Positions 8,551-22,006 are shown, counted from the first letter of the stretch. The stretch is 64,000 bases of DNA from Buttiauxella gaviniae ATCC 51604 (GCF_001654835.1 NZ_LXEP01000008.1:1-64000), one strand, 5' to 3'. Notes: a model not told the origin generated them from the sequence alone. Numbers and translations are program-made.

Positions 8551-9315
8551 TCAAACGATAAATGAATGGATAGCAATGCCCTTCTCTTCCAGAAGGTTAC
8601 GAATCTGACGAGCCATCTCGATAGCGCCTGGGCTGTCGCCATGTACACAGATGGAGTCGGCTTTGATAGGGGTAAACTGGCCTTCGATGGATGTCACGCC
8701 ACCCTGGGTAATTAGTTGCAGCATACGTTGTGCTATGAGCTTCGCATCATGCAGTACGGAGGCGGCCTCACGGCGAGAAACCAGCGTACCATTAGCGTGA
8801 TAGGCCCGATCGGCAAAGGCTTCAGCAATAGTTCGTAGCCCTTTTTCCTGTGCCAAATCCAGCACACGGGAACCCGCAAGGCCCACCAGCGGTAAACGAG
8901 GGTCAATGGCAAGGATAGCGTCGATGACCGCTAAAGCCTGCCGCTCGTCCTGGGCAATAGTGTTATAGAGCGCACCATGTGGTTTTACATAACGCACTTC
9001 GGTGCCCGCCGCTTTCGCCAGGCCTTGCAGTGCGCCAATCTGGTAAATCACATCAGCGATTAATTCATCTCGGGCAACGTCCATATTACGACGACCAAAC
9101 CCCACCAAATCAGGATAGGAGACGTGCGCACCGATTGCCACGCCTTGTTGGGCTGCCTCTCGCAGTGTTAATAACAGCGCAGCCGGTGAACCAGCATGGA
9201 AGCCGCAGGCAACGTTGGCACTGCTAACAAGTTTCAGAATCGCGGCGTCATCACCCATCGTCCACGCGCCAAAACTCTCTCCTAAATCGCTATTTAAATC
9301 TATCGCTGTGACCAT
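8551..9315 (-). CDS. pxpA: 5-oxoprolinase subunit A (LamB/YcsF family)
   Basis: 254 residues, full length. The family N-terminal signature [14 protein letters not shown] (5-18) and [11 protein letters not shown] are present, as is VKPHGALYN. PxpA works with PxpB and PxpC to hydrolyse 5-oxoproline to glutamate with ATP. Neither partner is in the window. It lies 47 bases downstream of the DHA2 efflux gene on the same strand and may be read with it. It could therefore be an orphan copy relying on pxpBC elsewhere. Confidence 0.88.
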   Translation of the reverse strand: MVTAIDLNSDLGESFGAWTMGDDAAILKLVSSANVACGFHAGSPAALLLTLREAAQQGVAIGAHVSYPDLVGFGRRNMDVARDELIADVIYQIGALQGLAKAAGTEVRYVKPHGALYNTIAQDERQALAVIDAILAIDPRLPLVGLAGSRVLDLAQEKGLRTIAEAFADRAYHANGTLVSRREAASVLHDAKLIAQRMLQLITQGGVTSIEGQFTPIKADSICVHGDSPGAIEMARQIRNLLEEKGIAIHSFIV

Positions 9316-9362
9316 CGCTGCCCTCTTCGCCCAATCACTTATCTATTGATAATTAGCATACA

Positions 9363-10862
9363 TTATTTGCGTAGCGGGACATCTTTCATCAGCAATGAGA
9401 GCACAAATGCGAGCACTACTACACACGCCGAAATCATGTACACCGAGTGCAAGGCCGAACCAAATGCCTGCAAATAATCATTCTGCAGCGCTGCCGGAAG
9501 TTCATGTACCGCTTTCGCACCCAGTTGGTGTGGCAGTTGGACATCCGGTGGGATCAGCTCAATAAGTTTGTTTTGCAGCACGTTAGTAAAAATCGCACCG
9601 AAAGCCGCGACACCTATCGAGCCACCAATCTGGCGGAACAGCGTAGTACTGGAGGTCGCAACCCCAATCAGTTTCTGCTCAACGCTATTTTGTACCGCCA
9701 GTATCAGCACCTGCATCACCATCCCGAGGCCAAATCCCAGCAGTGCGATATACATATAAAGAATATGAATCGACGTATCTATTTTAAGCGTACCGAGCAA
9801 TGCCATGGCAATGAACGTCACCAACGTGCCAAGAATGGGGAAGATACGATAACGCCCAATTTTGCTGATGATGCGCCCGCTAATAATCGAAGTCAGCATG
9901 AGTCCGCCCATCAGCGGTAACAACTGAATCCCCGCTTCCGTCGGCGTGGAAGACTTCACCACCTGCAAATAGAGCGGCAGGAAAGTCATCGAACCAAACA
10001 GCGACATGCCGATGATAAAACCAATCAGGCAACTTAATAGGAAGGTACGGTCGCGAAACAGGCCGAGCGGAATGATTGGCTCAAAAGCCCGCTGTTCTTC
10101 ATAGATAAAACCACCAAGCGTCACCACGAAGAAAGCAAATATGCACCACAATTGGGGATCGGACCATGCCATTACCGTGCCGCCCTGGCTGGTAAACAGA
10201 ATCAAACAGGTCAGCGACGCCGCAAGATAACCTGCGCCGAGGAAGTCAATTTGGTGGCGAATACGTGCCGTTTGCGGTTTTAACACAGCTCCAATCACCA
10301 GCAAGGCGAAAATACCCAACGGCAAGTTGATGTAAAAAATCCACCGCCAGGAAAAATGCTCTACCAGAAAACCGCCAATCAGCGGACCAATGACCGTAGC
10401 GAGCCCAAATACCCCGCCAAACAAGCCCTGATATTTCCCACGCTCAGCCGGAGGGATGACATCACCCACTGCCGCCATTGTCACGACCATCAGGCCACCG
10501 CCGCCCAACCCCTGCAATGCACGCATTAGAATCAGTTGCGTCATATTCTGCGCCAGGCCGCACAATGCCGAGCCAAGTAAGAACAGTACAATAGCGACTT
10601 GCAGGACGATTTTCCGCCCAAGCAAGTCGCCAAATTTACCGTATAGCGGCACCACAATTGTTGAAGAGAGCAAATAAGCCGTCACCACCCAGGAGAGTTT
10701 TTCCAGCCCACCCAACTCGCTGACGATCGTCGGCAAGGCGGTAGACACGATGGTCTGGTCGAGTGCCGCAAGCAGCATGACCAGCATCAGCGCGGAAAAC
10801 AGCAAACGAATCGATGTCGTTTGCTGTTGCGTTTCTGTCTGGGGCGTTTCGGTGACTGTCAT
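9363..10862 (-). CDS. DHA2 family (EmrB/QacA-type) drug efflux transporter
   Basis: 499 residues with about 14 membrane segments, the length of the DHA2 drug/H+ antiporters. [13 protein letters not shown] (34-46) is the DHA2 signature, [10 protein letters not shown] (75-84) is loop motif A, and [20 protein letters not shown] follows. The C-terminal [16 protein letters not shown] is also typical. A TetR-type regulator is divergent across an 82-base gap holding a palindrome, the usual arrangement of regulator-controlled efflux. No EmrA-like adaptor is adjacent, so it probably exports to the periplasm only. Substrate unknown. Confidence 0.88.
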   Translation of the reverse strand: MTVTETPQTETQQQTTSIRLLFSALMLVMLLAALDQTIVSTALPTIVSELGGLEKLSWVVTAYLLSSTIVVPLYGKFGDLLGRKIVLQVAIVLFLLGSALCGLAQNMTQLILMRALQGLGGGGLMVVTMAAVGDVIPPAERGKYQGLFGGVFGLATVIGPLIGGFLVEHFSWRWIFYINLPLGIFALLVIGAVLKPQTARIRHQIDFLGAGYLAASLTCLILFTSQGGTVMAWSDPQLWCIFAFFVVTLGGFIYEEQRAFEPIIPLGLFRDRTFLLSCLIGFIIGMSLFGSMTFLPLYLQVVKSSTPTEAGIQLLPLMGGLMLTSIISGRIISKIGRYRIFPILGTLVTFIAMALLGTLKIDTSIHILYMYIALLGFGLGMVMQVLILAVQNSVEQKLIGVATSSTTLFRQIGGSIGVAAFGAIFTNVLQNKLIELIPPDVQLPHQLGAKAVHELPAALQNDYLQAFGSALHSVYMISACVVVLAFVLSLLMKDVPLRK

Positions 10863-10880
10863 TTTATCTGCCGGGTTGTA

Positions 10881-10902
10881 ATTAATTAACTGGGTAATTA
10901 AT
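10881..10902. promoter_or_regulatory. Candidate TetR operator between the efflux and regulator genes
   Basis: Perfect inverted repeat ATTAATTA-ACTGGG-TAATTAAT (8-bp arms, 6-bp spacer) in the 82-base divergent gap, about 20-40 bases before the efflux start. Position and symmetry suit a TetR-family operator. The arms are only A and T, so chance is possible. Confidence 0.5.
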
Positions 10903-10944
10903 ATAGATGGAATAGTTTCATACGGTCAATGGAGTGCGCACAAA

Positions 10945-11640
10945 ATGTCACCTGTAAACGGCCCTGATAAATCCGAAAATAATATTGATAATGGCCAAAA
11001 ACGTCGCCGCCCTGGCCGCCCAGCAGGCACCAGTAACAACACCGATAAGCGTGAGCACTTGATTGATATCGCGCTGAAGCTATTTTCAAATCAGGGGATT
11101 GCACAAACCCCTCTGAGCGCCATTGCCGCGGCTGCAGGCGTGACACCAGCCATGCTGCATTACTATTTCAAGACCCGCGAACAATTGCTGGATGTATTAA
11201 TTGATGAGCGTTATATGCCGGCGCGGGCATCAATGGGTGGCGCTTTTGAGCTACACCCAAACGACCCGGTGGGTGCGCTGACCGCGTTGACGCAGAAATT
11301 CATTGATGTCTCGTTGCTTTACCCGTGGTTTGCTCCGCTTTGGATAAGAGAAGTATTGAGTGAAACCGGGTTATTGAAGCAACGAATTGATGCCCGTTTC
11401 GGCACAAAAGAGAAACAGTCGGCGGTGAACTGGATTCACAAATGGCAGGATGAAGGCCGCTTAAACCCAGATCTCGACCCGGAGTTTCTCTTTATTTCGC
11501 TGTTCGGTTTAACGCTAATGCCTGTTGCCCGCTTGCAACAGGAAATTCGTAATGGCGATTCCCGCCTGAGTGCTGAAAGGCTTTCACGCCATATTGCTGC
11601 ACTGCTGAAATCTGGGGTGGGTAATCAGCACCTGGATTAA
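10945..11640 (+). CDS. TetR/AcrR family transcriptional regulator
   Basis: 231 residues. A polar basic N-terminus (KRRRPGRPAG, about 20-29) precedes the TetR helix-turn-helix at about 37-83: LIDIALKLFSNQGIAQTPLS, then AAAGVTPAMLHYYFKTREQLLD. The rest is the all-helical ligand domain. GGAG is 10 bases before the ATG. Divergent from the DHA2 efflux gene, which it most likely represses together with itself. The inducer cannot be inferred. Confidence 0.88.
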   Translation: MSPVNGPDKSENNIDNGQKRRRPGRPAGTSNNTDKREHLIDIALKLFSNQGIAQTPLSAIAAAAGVTPAMLHYYFKTREQLLDVLIDERYMPARASMGGAFELHPNDPVGALTALTQKFIDVSLLYPWFAPLWIREVLSETGLLKQRIDARFGTKEKQSAVNWIHKWQDEGRLNPDLDPEFLFISLFGLTLMPVARLQQEIRNGDSRLSAERLSRHIAALLKSGVGNQHLD

Positions 11641-11788
11641 AAATCAAATATTTCCGGCACCATTCATAACTCATATCAATGATTAGGCTTTTTCTTAGTT
11701 TACCCGTATTAAAAATGATGGATTATGCTCGCGCCAGATTATGGCGTTTCGCTTCGGCGGCTTCTTCTCAATTTTGGGTTAAACAGCA

Positions 11789-11986
11789 ATGAAAAAAGTA
11801 ATGTTGATGTTGGTTATGGCCGCAGCACTGGCTGGTTGTAGTTCTCCTGCTCAGCGCATGGCTGAATGCCAGGCACAGGGAATCAGTAAAGATACCTGTT
11901 ATCTTTCTGAGCAGAACCGACAAAACTCAGTTAATAACGCAGCGATGAAACAGGCAATGGAAAATGCCCACGACGCAGTAAAATAA
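11789..11986 (+). CDS. Small putative lipoprotein
   Basis: 65 residues. The signal peptide MKKVMLMLVMAA ends in the lipobox LAGC with Cys17, followed by Ser-Ser, which favours outer-membrane sorting. The mature part is about 48 polar residues (SPAQRMAECQAQGISKDTCY) with two further cysteines at about 27 and 37 that could form a disulfide, and a helical tail. I do not recognise a family. Followed by a short hairpin. Confidence 0.7.
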   Translation: MKKVMLMLVMAAALAGCSSPAQRMAECQAQGISKDTCYLSEQNRQNSVNNAAMKQAMENAHDAVK

Positions 11987-12008
11987 GTCTGATAACCATC
12001 GTTAATAC

Positions 12009-12030
12009 AGGCTCAAAAGAGCCTGTTCTT
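12009..12030 (+). terminator. Probable terminator of the small lipoprotein gene
   Basis: AGGCTC-AAAA-GAGCCT followed by GTTCTTC. The stem is short but perfect, with a modest T-tract, 22 bases after the stop. Confidence 0.5.
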
Positions 12031-12330
12031 CATCTCATCCCCGCCAGACACCAACCCACATAACCAATTGAATTTAGTTGACTTTATAACCACTTATTTA
12101 TGTGAAATGTAAAGTTTAAAAAATGAATGTCTTAGCCGTTTGTTGACGCTTGTATTTAGCCTGATATGGGGAGTACATTAGCGCCGGCGAATCGATGAAT
12201 CGTTATCAAAATGCAATATGAAACGGCTTTATCGAGTGAAGTAAATCCCAAAACACCCGAACTGCGGTTTCATCTTTCTATACTGAATTTTTAGCACGAT
12301 TGCGCGGAAACACGCGCGGAGCAATGTAAC
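12031..12330. other. Intergenic region upstream of ypdK
   Basis: About 300 bases without a convincing gene. It holds a small GC stem (GCGCG-GAAACA-CGCGC, about 12302-12317) just before the ypdK ribosome site and a -10-like TATACT near 12278. The ypdK promoter is presumably here. Confidence 0.4.
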
Positions 12331-12405
12331 GTGAAATATTTCATGATGGGCTTATCGTTCATTTTGTTAGTGTGGGTGGGTACGTTTGTGATGATGGTTG
12401 AATAA
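12331..12405 (+). CDS. ypdK: Small membrane protein YpdK
   Basis: 24-residue frame from a GTG codon with GGAG 9 bases upstream. The product begins MKYFMMGLSFILLVWVGTF and ends VMMVE. E. coli YpdK, as I recall it, is the 23-residue MKYFFMGISFMVIVWAGTF plus ALMI, so similarity is strong over the whole length. It sits in the same place, convergent with alaC. It is a single membrane helix of unknown function. Too short for routine gene calling. Confidence 0.88.
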   Translation: MKYFMMGLSFILLVWVGTFVMMVE

Positions 12406-12435
12406 CCTGAATATCAAACTATCAAACAATGAGAG

Positions 12436-12470
12436 ACAGGAGCCATAAGGCTCCTGTTTTCGTTTTTATT
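12436..12470. terminator. Bidirectional terminator between ypdK and alaC
   Basis: Perfect 9-bp stem ACAGGAGCC-ATAA-GGCTCCTGT followed by TTTCGTTTTT on the plus strand. It serves ypdK and reaches the alaC stop. Confidence 0.8.
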
Positions 12471-13704
12471 CGGCTAAATCTGAAGAAGATTTCTGCGTGG
12501 TTGGTAATAAACCGTCCGCACGGAACATGGCTTTAATGCCTCGTACTGCCTGGCGAATGCGGTCGCGGTTTTCAATCAGAGCAAAGCGAACATGCGTGTC
12601 GCCGTAATCACCAAACCCAACACCTGGCGAAACGCACACTTTCGCATCCTGAAGCAGCTTTTTAGCAAACTCCAGTGACCCCATCTGCGCGTACTGCTCA
12701 GGGATTTTCGCCCACACATACATTGACGCTTTTGGGCACTCAACCATCCAGCCAGCTTCATGCAAGCCCTTAACTAAGACATCACGGCGGCGTTTGTACT
12801 GCTCGGCGATATCACGTACACACTGCTGATCACCTTCCAGTGCCGCAATTGCCGCGACCTGTAGCGGGGTGAATGTGCCGTAGTCATGGTAGCTTTTGAT
12901 CCTGGCAAGCGCGTTGACTAACTCTTTATTGCCCACCATAAAACCAATGCGCCATCCCGCCATATTGTAGCTTTTCGACAGCGTGAAGAATTCAACGGCC
13001 ACATCCCGTGCACCTGGGACTTCCATTATTGACGGGGCTTTCCAGCCGTCATAGACGATATCGGCATAGGCCAGGTCATGCACCACTAGCACGTCGTAGC
13101 GTTTTGCTAAAGCGACAACCTTTTCGAAAAACTCCAGTTCAACACACTGTGCTGTTGGGTTCGACGGGAAGCCGAGGATCATCATTTTCGGTTTTGGATA
13201 GCTTTCGCGAATAGCTCGTTCAAGCTCGGCAAAGAAGTCGACGCCTTCCACCAGCGGCACCGAACGAACTTGCGCACCGGCGATGACCGCACCGTAAATA
13301 TGAATGGGGTAACTTGGGTTTGGCACCAGTACCATGTCGCCATGATCAAGCGTTGCCAGCATCAGGTGTGCCAGTCCTTCTTTCGAGCCGATAGTGACAA
13401 TAGCTTCGCTTTCAGAGTCGATTTCGACGTCATAGCGGTCTTTGTACCAGCGCGAAATCGCGCGGCGCAAGCGCGGTATGCCTCGGGAAGTCGAGTAACC
13501 GTGGGTGTCTTCACGCTGTGCGACGGTGCAGAGTTTCTCAACGATGTGCGGCGGGGTTGGGCCGTCAGGGTTGCCCATACTGAAATCGATAATATCTTCG
13601 CCGCGACGACGCGCCGCCATTTTCAGCTCAGCGGTGATGTTGAATACATACGGAGGGAGACGATCGATACGCGAAAAACGACGCTTTGGACTGGAGTCAG
13701 CCAT
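12466..13704 (-). CDS. alaC: Glutamate-pyruvate aminotransferase AlaC
   Basis: 412 residues, full length, fold-type I PLP enzyme making alanine from pyruvate and glutamate. The Schiff-base lysine is K244 in TLSKSYNMAGWRIGF. N182 (FPSNPTAQ), D210 and Y213 (HDLAYAD) supply the usual PLP contacts. E. coli synteny (ypdK-alaC-ypdA) supports the name over other alanine transaminases. Here a DUF1479 gene has come between alaC and ypdA. Confidence 0.95.
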   Translation of the reverse strand: MADSSPKRRFSRIDRLPPYVFNITAELKMAARRRGEDIIDFSMGNPDGPTPPHIVEKLCTVAQREDTHGYSTSRGIPRLRRAISRWYKDRYDVEIDSESEAIVTIGSKEGLAHLMLATLDHGDMVLVPNPSYPIHIYGAVIAGAQVRSVPLVEGVDFFAELERAIRESYPKPKMMILGFPSNPTAQCVELEFFEKVVALAKRYDVLVVHDLAYADIVYDGWKAPSIMEVPGARDVAVEFFTLSKSYNMAGWRIGFMVGNKELVNALARIKSYHDYGTFTPLQVAAIAALEGDQQCVRDIAEQYKRRRDVLVKGLHEAGWMVECPKASMYVWAKIPEQYAQMGSLEFAKKLLQDAKVCVSPGVGFGDYGDTHVRFALIENRDRIRQAVRGIKAMFRADGLLPTTQKSSSDLAE

Positions 13705-13947
13705 AAATTCCTCAGATTAACGTTAGCGCCCGGACCGTCCGAGCGACGCTGCCACGCGATATGGCCTGATTAGAAAATAGCCTGAATAAAAAACATCTGT
13801 CGAGAGGAAAAACGAAATATTTTTATGATGCACAAAAAGAGGATACTTCATTTGAAGCTAATCCCTATTTTATTTGATAACCATCGATTACATTAACCAT
13901 GTCGCAACATTCATATAACCTCTTTCTAATAGACGTGGAGTTTCGCC

Positions 13948-15189
13948 ATGACCCTACACATTGATGACTTACCGCGTGCAATCCGTGAGATAAAACAAAA
14001 GCTTCGCCACGAATTGCCGGACTACAAAGCTGTGTTTGAACAACTCGAAGGCGATATGCAGCACCAGATTGACGCAATCCGTGATGAGATGGCCCGTGGT
14101 GAAAACCCGGTACCACAAATCAACGCCGACGATATCGTCAACAATCGCGTCAGTGATCAGCAAAAAGCCCTGATTCGCCAGCGCGGTTGCTGCACTGTAA
14201 AAGGTGTATTCCCACAATCCCAGGCTCAAGCCTGGAATGAAGAAGTAGGAAATTACCTGGAGCGGAATAACTTTGTCGAAAAACTAAAGAATGCTGCAGA
14301 AGATAACTACTTCGGCAATCTTGCCGCCAGTAAGCCGCAAATTTACGGTATTTACTGGTCTAAACCACAAGTTGAAGCTCGCCAGCATGCCCGTATGAAA
14401 GCGGTACAGGTTTTCCTGAATAATTTATGGGAAACCGAAAGCAACGGTAAGCAACATTTCGATCCGAATCGTGTTGTGAGTTACGCTGACCGTACTCGCC
14501 GCCGCCCGCCGCGCTCTAACTCTTTGGGCCTCTCGCCACACGTCGATGGCGGTTCAGTTGAGCGCTGGCTGGATGAGAATTTCCGCCATGTTTACCGCCA
14601 TGTGTTTACCGGTGACTGGCAAAATTACAATCCCTTTGCTGCGGAAGGCCGTACCGAAGTGCGTGAGTTCCCATCCCCAGCAGTGTGTTCCATGTTCCGT
14701 ACTTTCCAGGGTTGGACGGCACTTAGCCCGCAACGCAAACATGGTGGCACGCTAACACTACTGCCGATCGCAAATGCAATGGCCTATATCTTACTGCGCG
14801 CACTTCAAGACGATGTGCCGGAAGAATCCTTATGTGGAGCAAAGCCAGGGCGAGCACTATCCATTAACGAGCAATGGCATCCCCTTTTATTAACAGGGAT
14901 TTCCTCAATTCCAGATATGGAAGCAGGTGATACCGTGTTCTGGCACTGCGATGTGATCCATGCCGTTGAAAATGAACACCTTGGAGAATTCGACAGTAAC
15001 GTGATGTATATCGCTGCAGCTCCGTGGTGTGAGAAAAATGCCGCCTATCTCGAGCGCCAGTGGCCAGCATTTGTTGAAGGAAAATCACCACCAGACTTCG
15101 CGGCCGATGATTTCGAAGTGGATTTCACGGGGCGAGCCACGCCTGCGGATTTAACTGACGCAGGGCGGGAGCAATTGGGCGGGAAGTAA
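13948..15189 (+). CDS. DUF1479 family protein (YbiU-like)
   Basis: 413 residues, close in length and sequence pattern to E. coli YbiU (about 420). The core looks like a double-stranded beta-helix Fe(II)/2-oxoglutarate oxygenase: H198 and D200 in [13 protein letters not shown] and a distal His338 in [13 protein letters not shown] would form an HxD...H metal site. Substrate is unknown. In E. coli ybiU lies elsewhere; here the gene is divergent from alaC and followed by REP-type repeats, so it may be an insertion or a relocation. Confidence 0.85.
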   Translation: MTLHIDDLPRAIREIKQKLRHELPDYKAVFEQLEGDMQHQIDAIRDEMARGENPVPQINADDIVNNRVSDQQKALIRQRGCCTVKGVFPQSQAQAWNEEVGNYLERNNFVEKLKNAAEDNYFGNLAASKPQIYGIYWSKPQVEARQHARMKAVQVFLNNLWETESNGKQHFDPNRVVSYADRTRRRPPRSNSLGLSPHVDGGSVERWLDENFRHVYRHVFTGDWQNYNPFAAEGRTEVREFPSPAVCSMFRTFQGWTALSPQRKHGGTLTLLPIANAMAYILLRALQDDVPEESLCGAKPGRALSINEQWHPLLLTGISSIPDMEAGDTVFWHCDVIHAVENEHLGEFDSNVMYIAAAPWCEKNAAYLERQWPAFVEGKSPPDFAADDFEVDFTGRATPADLTDAGREQLGGK

Positions 15190-15200
15190 TCGATTCAGTT

Positions 15201-15283
15201 GTCGGATGTCACTAGCTTAATCTGACCGACAAAAAGCTGTAAGACCGTTGTGGGGGGGATTAGCGCAAGCGACATCCACCCTC
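15201..15283. repeat. Paired inverted REP (BIME-like) units before ypdA
   Basis: A forward unit GTCGGATGTCACTAGCTTAA followed by TCTGACCGAC (15201-15230) and an inverted unit GATTAGCGCAAGCGACATCC (15259-15278) match the REP unit seen again at 17810-17840. Two facing REPs form a bacterial interspersed mosaic element. They may stabilise the upstream mRNA end or bind gyrase or IHF. Confidence 0.75.
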
Positions 15284-15366
15284 TTTTCACCAAAAGATAC
15301 CTTTCTGGTAACCGCTGGGTAATTTCCTTATCATTGCCTTTCCATTCTTTGTCACGCGAGTCACCC

Positions 15367-17073
15367 GTGCACGAAATTTTTAACATGCTGCTGGCGGTAT
15401 TTGACCGGGCGGCGTTGATGCTTATTTGCCTGTTCTTTCTAATTCGCATCCGCCTTTTCCGCGAGCTTCTGCATAAAAATGCCCACACGCCCAAAGAGTT
15501 ATTAGCAGTCACCGCTATTTTCTCCATGTTTGCTTTGTTCAGCACCTGGTCTGGTGTACACGTTGAAGGCTCGCTGGTGAACGTGCGTATTATTGCCGTC
15601 ATGGCCGGCGGGATCTTATTTGGCCCTTGGGTAGGTATCATCACCGGTATTATTGCTGGGACACACCGTTATCTAATTGATATTGGTGGCATAACGGCTA
15701 TTCCCTGCCTGATTACCAGCATCGTTGCGGGCATTATTTCAGGGTGGATAAACCGTAAAATACCCAAAGAGAAACACTGGAGTGTCGGCATAATCGCCGG
15801 GATGCTGTGTGAAACTATGACCATGATTCTGGTGGTGCTATGGGCGCCATCTGTCGGGCTTGGAATAGATATCGTTTCGAAAATTGGTATTCCGATGATC
15901 CTCGGAACGGTCTCTATTGGCCTGATAGTGGTGCTGGTGCAAAGTGTTGAGGGTGAAAAAGAGGCCAGTGCCGCACGCCAGGCCAAACTTGCACTAGATA
16001 TTGCCAACAAAACACTGCCACTGTTCCGCAACGTTAACAGCGAGTCATTGCGCCAGGTCTGCAATATCATTCGCGAAGATATTAATGCCGACGCGGTGGC
16101 GATTACCGATATAGACAAAGTACTGGCCTACGTCGGGTTTGGAGAGAATAACTATAAACAGAACGACGATGGTATCAGCCCAAGAACGCAACTCGCGATT
16201 CGAGAAGGCAAAATCATTATCCGCAATGATGATGAGGCTTATCGCACCCCGGAAATTCACTCGCTGATAATTATTCCGTTATGGGAAAAAGGTGTCGTCA
16301 CCGGCACGCTTAAAATCTATTACCGCCACGCGCACCAGATCACTTCCACATTACAAGAAATGGCGGTCGGGCTTTCGCAGATTATTTCCACCCAACTGGA
16401 GGTTTCCCGCGCCGAGCAGTTACGCGAAATGGCAAATAAAGCTGAGTTACGCGCTCTACAAAGCAAAATTAACCCTCATTTCCTGTTCAACGCGCTAAAT
16501 GCGATTTCATCCTCTATTCGTATGAATCCAGATACCGCGCGCCAGCTTATCTATAACTTGTCGCGCTACCTGCGTTACAACATTGAATTAAAAGACGATG
16601 AGCAGATCGACATTAAAAAAGAGCTGTATCAAATTAAAGACTATATCGCTATTGAGCAGGCGCGTTTTGGCGACAAGCTGACGGTGATTTATCACATTGA
16701 TGAAGAGGTTAACTGCCTGATTCCAAGCCTGCTGATTCAGCCGCTGGTTGAGAACGCGATCGTGCATGGCGTGCAGCAATGCAAAGGCAAAGGTGTCGTC
16801 ACCATCAGCGTGGAAGAGAGCGGGAATCGTGTGCGTATTGCGGTGCGCGACACCGGGCATGGTATCGATCCGCAAGTTATTGAACGCGTAGAGGCCAACG
16901 AGATGCCAGGCAATAAAATTGGTCTGTTAAATGTGCATCATCGCGTAAAATTACTCTATGGAGAGGGGTTGGTTATCCGACGCCTTGAGCCGGGGACGGA
17001 AATTGCGTTTTACATTCCTCACGCCGCTACTGTCGTTCCGCCGTTATTGTCGCAGCAAGGAGGAAATGCATGA
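15367..17073 (+). CDS. ypdA: Sensor histidine kinase YpdA (pyruvate sensing)
   Basis: 568 residues from the GTG at 15367; the open frame extends to 15250, but the E. coli protein begins with the same [19 protein letters not shown]. Residues 1-200 are the 5TMR-LytS membrane module, about 215-350 a GAF domain, and the LytS-type kinase core has [10 protein letters not shown] with His371. The C-terminal ATPase has DTGHG. In E. coli YpdA/YpdB responds to extracellular pyruvate and activates yhjX. The stop overlaps the ypdB start by four bases (ATGA). The upstream overlap with the REP repeat argues against the longer frame. Confidence 0.93.
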   Translation: MHEIFNMLLAVFDRAALMLICLFFLIRIRLFRELLHKNAHTPKELLAVTAIFSMFALFSTWSGVHVEGSLVNVRIIAVMAGGILFGPWVGIITGIIAGTHRYLIDIGGITAIPCLITSIVAGIISGWINRKIPKEKHWSVGIIAGMLCETMTMILVVLWAPSVGLGIDIVSKIGIPMILGTVSIGLIVVLVQSVEGEKEASAARQAKLALDIANKTLPLFRNVNSESLRQVCNIIREDINADAVAITDIDKVLAYVGFGENNYKQNDDGISPRTQLAIREGKIIIRNDDEAYRTPEIHSLIIIPLWEKGVVTGTLKIYYRHAHQITSTLQEMAVGLSQIISTQLEVSRAEQLREMANKAELRALQSKINPHFLFNALNAISSSIRMNPDTARQLIYNLSRYLRYNIELKDDEQIDIKKELYQIKDYIAIEQARFGDKLTVIYHIDEEVNCLIPSLLIQPLVENAIVHGVQQCKGKGVVTISVEESGNRVRIAVRDTGHGIDPQVIERVEANEMPGNKIGLLNVHHRVKLLYGEGLVIRRLEPGTEIAFYIPHAATVVPPLLSQQGGNA

Positions 17074-17801
17074 AAGTTCTCATCGTAGAAGATGAAGTGC
17101 TGGCGCAGCAGGAGCTTAACTGGTTGATAAAAGAACATAGCCAGATGGAAGTGGCTGGTATCTTTGACGATGGTATGGATGTACTGAAATACCTGCAACA
17201 TCACGAAGTTGACGCTATTTTTTTAGATATAAACATCCCTTCTTTAGATGGCGTGTTATTGGCGCAAAACATCAGTAAATTTGCCCATAAGCCGTTTATT
17301 GTGTTTATCACTGCCTGGAAAGAGCACGCAGTGGAGGCCTTTGAACTCGAAGCGTTCGACTACATTCTGAAGCCTTACCAGGAATCGCGCATTATCGGCA
17401 TGCTGCAAAAACTGGAAGCTGCTTACCAGCAACAGAATGCCCCTGCCTCTGCCAACAGCCCAAGCCGTGAAGCGCTAACCATTAACCTGGTGAAAGATGA
17501 GCGAATTATCGTCACCGACATCAACGATATTTATTACTCCGAAGCGCACGAGAAGATGACGTTTGTCTATACGCGACGCGAAGCCTATGTGATGCCGATG
17601 AATATCACCGAGTTTTGCCACCGATTGCCAGAAAGCCACTTCTTCCGCTGCCACCGTTCGTATTGCGTTAACCTGAGTAAGATCCGCGAGATAGAACCGT
17701 GGTTTAACAATACTTATATTTTACGTCTGCGGGATTTGGATTTTCAGGTGCCGGTGAGTCGCAGCAAAGTGAAAGAGTTTCGCGCGTTGATGCGCTTGTA
17801 G
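17070..17801 (+). CDS. ypdB: LytTR response regulator YpdB
   Basis: 243 residues. The receiver domain (1-120) has acidic pocket residues at 7-8 and the phospho-acceptor D53 in [11 protein letters not shown]. The LytTR DNA-binding domain spans about 140-240 ([21 protein letters not shown]). Translationally coupled to ypdA. In E. coli the pair is followed by ypdC and the fry PTS genes; here a REP element and glk follow at once, so the two-component system stands alone. Confidence 0.95.
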   Translation: MKVLIVEDEVLAQQELNWLIKEHSQMEVAGIFDDGMDVLKYLQHHEVDAIFLDINIPSLDGVLLAQNISKFAHKPFIVFITAWKEHAVEAFELEAFDYILKPYQESRIIGMLQKLEAAYQQQNAPASANSPSREALTINLVKDERIIVTDINDIYYSEAHEKMTFVYTRREAYVMPMNITEFCHRLPESHFFRCHRSYCVNLSKIREIEPWFNNTYILRLRDLDFQVPVSRSKVKEFRALMRL

Positions 17802-17809
17802 AGCGTAAT

Positions 17810-17840
17810 GTCGGATGTCGCTTGCGCTAATCCGACCTAC
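17810..17840. repeat. REP element between ypdB and glk
   Basis: GTCGGATGTCGCTTGCGCTA continuing ATCCGACCTAC: the classic REP hairpin with GTCGGAT/ATCCGAC arms. It sits between the convergent ypdB and glk ends and matches the units at 15201-15283. Confidence 0.8.
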
Positions 17841-17848
17841 GAAAGCCG

Positions 17849-18814
17849 TTAGAGGATTTGCCCCAGCGTCTGACGCAAATGAGCGCCAGCGCCGAGCAGC
17901 CCTGGTTGATCGTGAACAATCAGGTACACCGGGATGTTCTGCACGTACTCTTTGAAACGCCCTTTATCCTCAAAACCGCCACGGAAACCGGAAGCTTTAA
18001 AGAACTCGAGGAAACGTGGCACGATGCCGCCCGCGATATATACGCCGCCGAAGGTTCCCAGCGTCAAAGCGAGGTTGCCCCCAAAGCGCCCCATGATCAC
18101 GCAGAACAGCGACAGCGCACGGCGACAATCGGTGCAGCTATCTTCCAGCGCTTTTTCAGTGATGTCTTTCGGCTTGTAATTTTCCGGCTCGCGTTGGTCA
18201 GACTTGACAATAGCGCGGTACAGATTCACAAGCCCTGGGCCTGAAAGCACACGCTCCGCAGAAACGTGGCCGATTTCGGTGCGCAGTTCTTCGAGAATAA
18301 TCCCCTCTTCTTCACTGTTTGGCGCGAAGTCAACGTGTCCGCCTTCGCCAGGCAAGCTCACCCAGCGTTTATCGACGTGAACCAGATGTGCGACCCCAAG
18401 ACCGGTGCCTGCACCGTAAACCGCGATAGGTTTGCCTTCGACCGGTTCATCACCGCCAAACTTGATCAGGTGCTCTTTTTTGAGCGCCGGAATAGCCATG
18501 GAAACGGCGGTAAAGTCGTTGATAATTTCCAGATGTTCAAAGCCGAGATTCTTTTTCATCTCCGCCGTGGAGAATGCCCAGCTATGGTTGGTCATCGCCA
18601 CCCAGTCACCGGTAATCGGGCAAGCAATGGCGATACAACCATCGGTTACACTGACATTGTGCTCTTTGAGATAATGCACCACGACCGCTTCCAGGCTTGG
18701 AAAATCGAGGCCCGAGTAAGTTTTTGCCTGGGTGATGTCACCATTTTCAACGTTGCACAGTGCCAGACGTGCATTGGTACCGCCTACATCTCCTACCAAA
18801 GCATATTTTGTCAT
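17849..18814 (-). CDS. glk: Glucokinase
   Basis: 321 residues, the usual length. The phosphate-binding loop [12 protein letters not shown] is at 8-19. Sugar-site motifs include [11 protein letters not shown] and [10 protein letters not shown]. It phosphorylates free cytoplasmic glucose with ATP, as opposed to PTS-coupled uptake. A match to the Cra consensus lies upstream. Convergent with ypdB and divergent from yfeO, as in E. coli. Confidence 0.96.
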   Translation of the reverse strand: MTKYALVGDVGGTNARLALCNVENGDITQAKTYSGLDFPSLEAVVVHYLKEHNVSVTDGCIAIACPITGDWVAMTNHSWAFSTAEMKKNLGFEHLEIINDFTAVSMAIPALKKEHLIKFGGDEPVEGKPIAVYGAGTGLGVAHLVHVDKRWVSLPGEGGHVDFAPNSEEEGIILEELRTEIGHVSAERVLSGPGLVNLYRAIVKSDQREPENYKPKDITEKALEDSCTDCRRALSLFCVIMGRFGGNLALTLGTFGGVYIAGGIVPRFLEFFKASGFRGGFEDKGRFKEYVQNIPVYLIVHDQPGLLGAGAHLRQTLGQIL

Positions 18815-18932
18815 TCTTCCACTGCTCCGCTAAAGTCAAAATAAGTCCTGACAACACTGTAAAATTAGCTAGCCTAAACAACAACGACCAGATGAGAAGT
18901 GCCTTGGGATTATAGATCTTCGTCACAGATTA

Positions 18933-18948
18933 GCTTGAGCGTTTCAGC
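18933..18948 (-). promoter_or_regulatory. Cra (FruR) operator upstream of glk
   Basis: On the minus strand GCTGAAACGCTCAA fits every position of the Cra consensus RSTGAAWCSNTHHW. It is about 120-135 bases before the glk start. Modest repression of glk by FruR is reported in E. coli. It could also act on yfeO. Confidence 0.65.
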
Positions 18949-19036
18949 CCATATTGCTGAAAGGCAAGATGTGTTATCTGGCAGACTGTATGTCGTGGCG
19001 ATTTTGCGTTAAAAAAATTTCAGTTAAGGAAAAATC

Positions 19037-21930
<2,894 letters not shown>

Positions 21931-22006
21931 TCATTCCTTCTCAGAGGGCTTACAGTGAGTATTGGACATCTGTGATCGCTGTCGAGGAACGAGGAGAATA
22001 AGGCCG

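Noticed and set aside
8388-8648. 86-residue frame upstream and across the pxpA end
   Set aside because: It overlaps pxpA in another frame and has no ribosome site.
9447-9920. 157-residue frame opposite the DHA2 transporter
   Set aside because: Shadow of the transporter reading frame with unnatural composition.
13270-13773. 167-residue frame opposite alaC
   Set aside because: Antisense shadow; alaC is complete with all PLP residues.
15250-15366. N-terminal extension of ypdA by 39 codons
   Set aside because: It is encoded by the REP repeat, and the E. coli protein begins at the later GTG.
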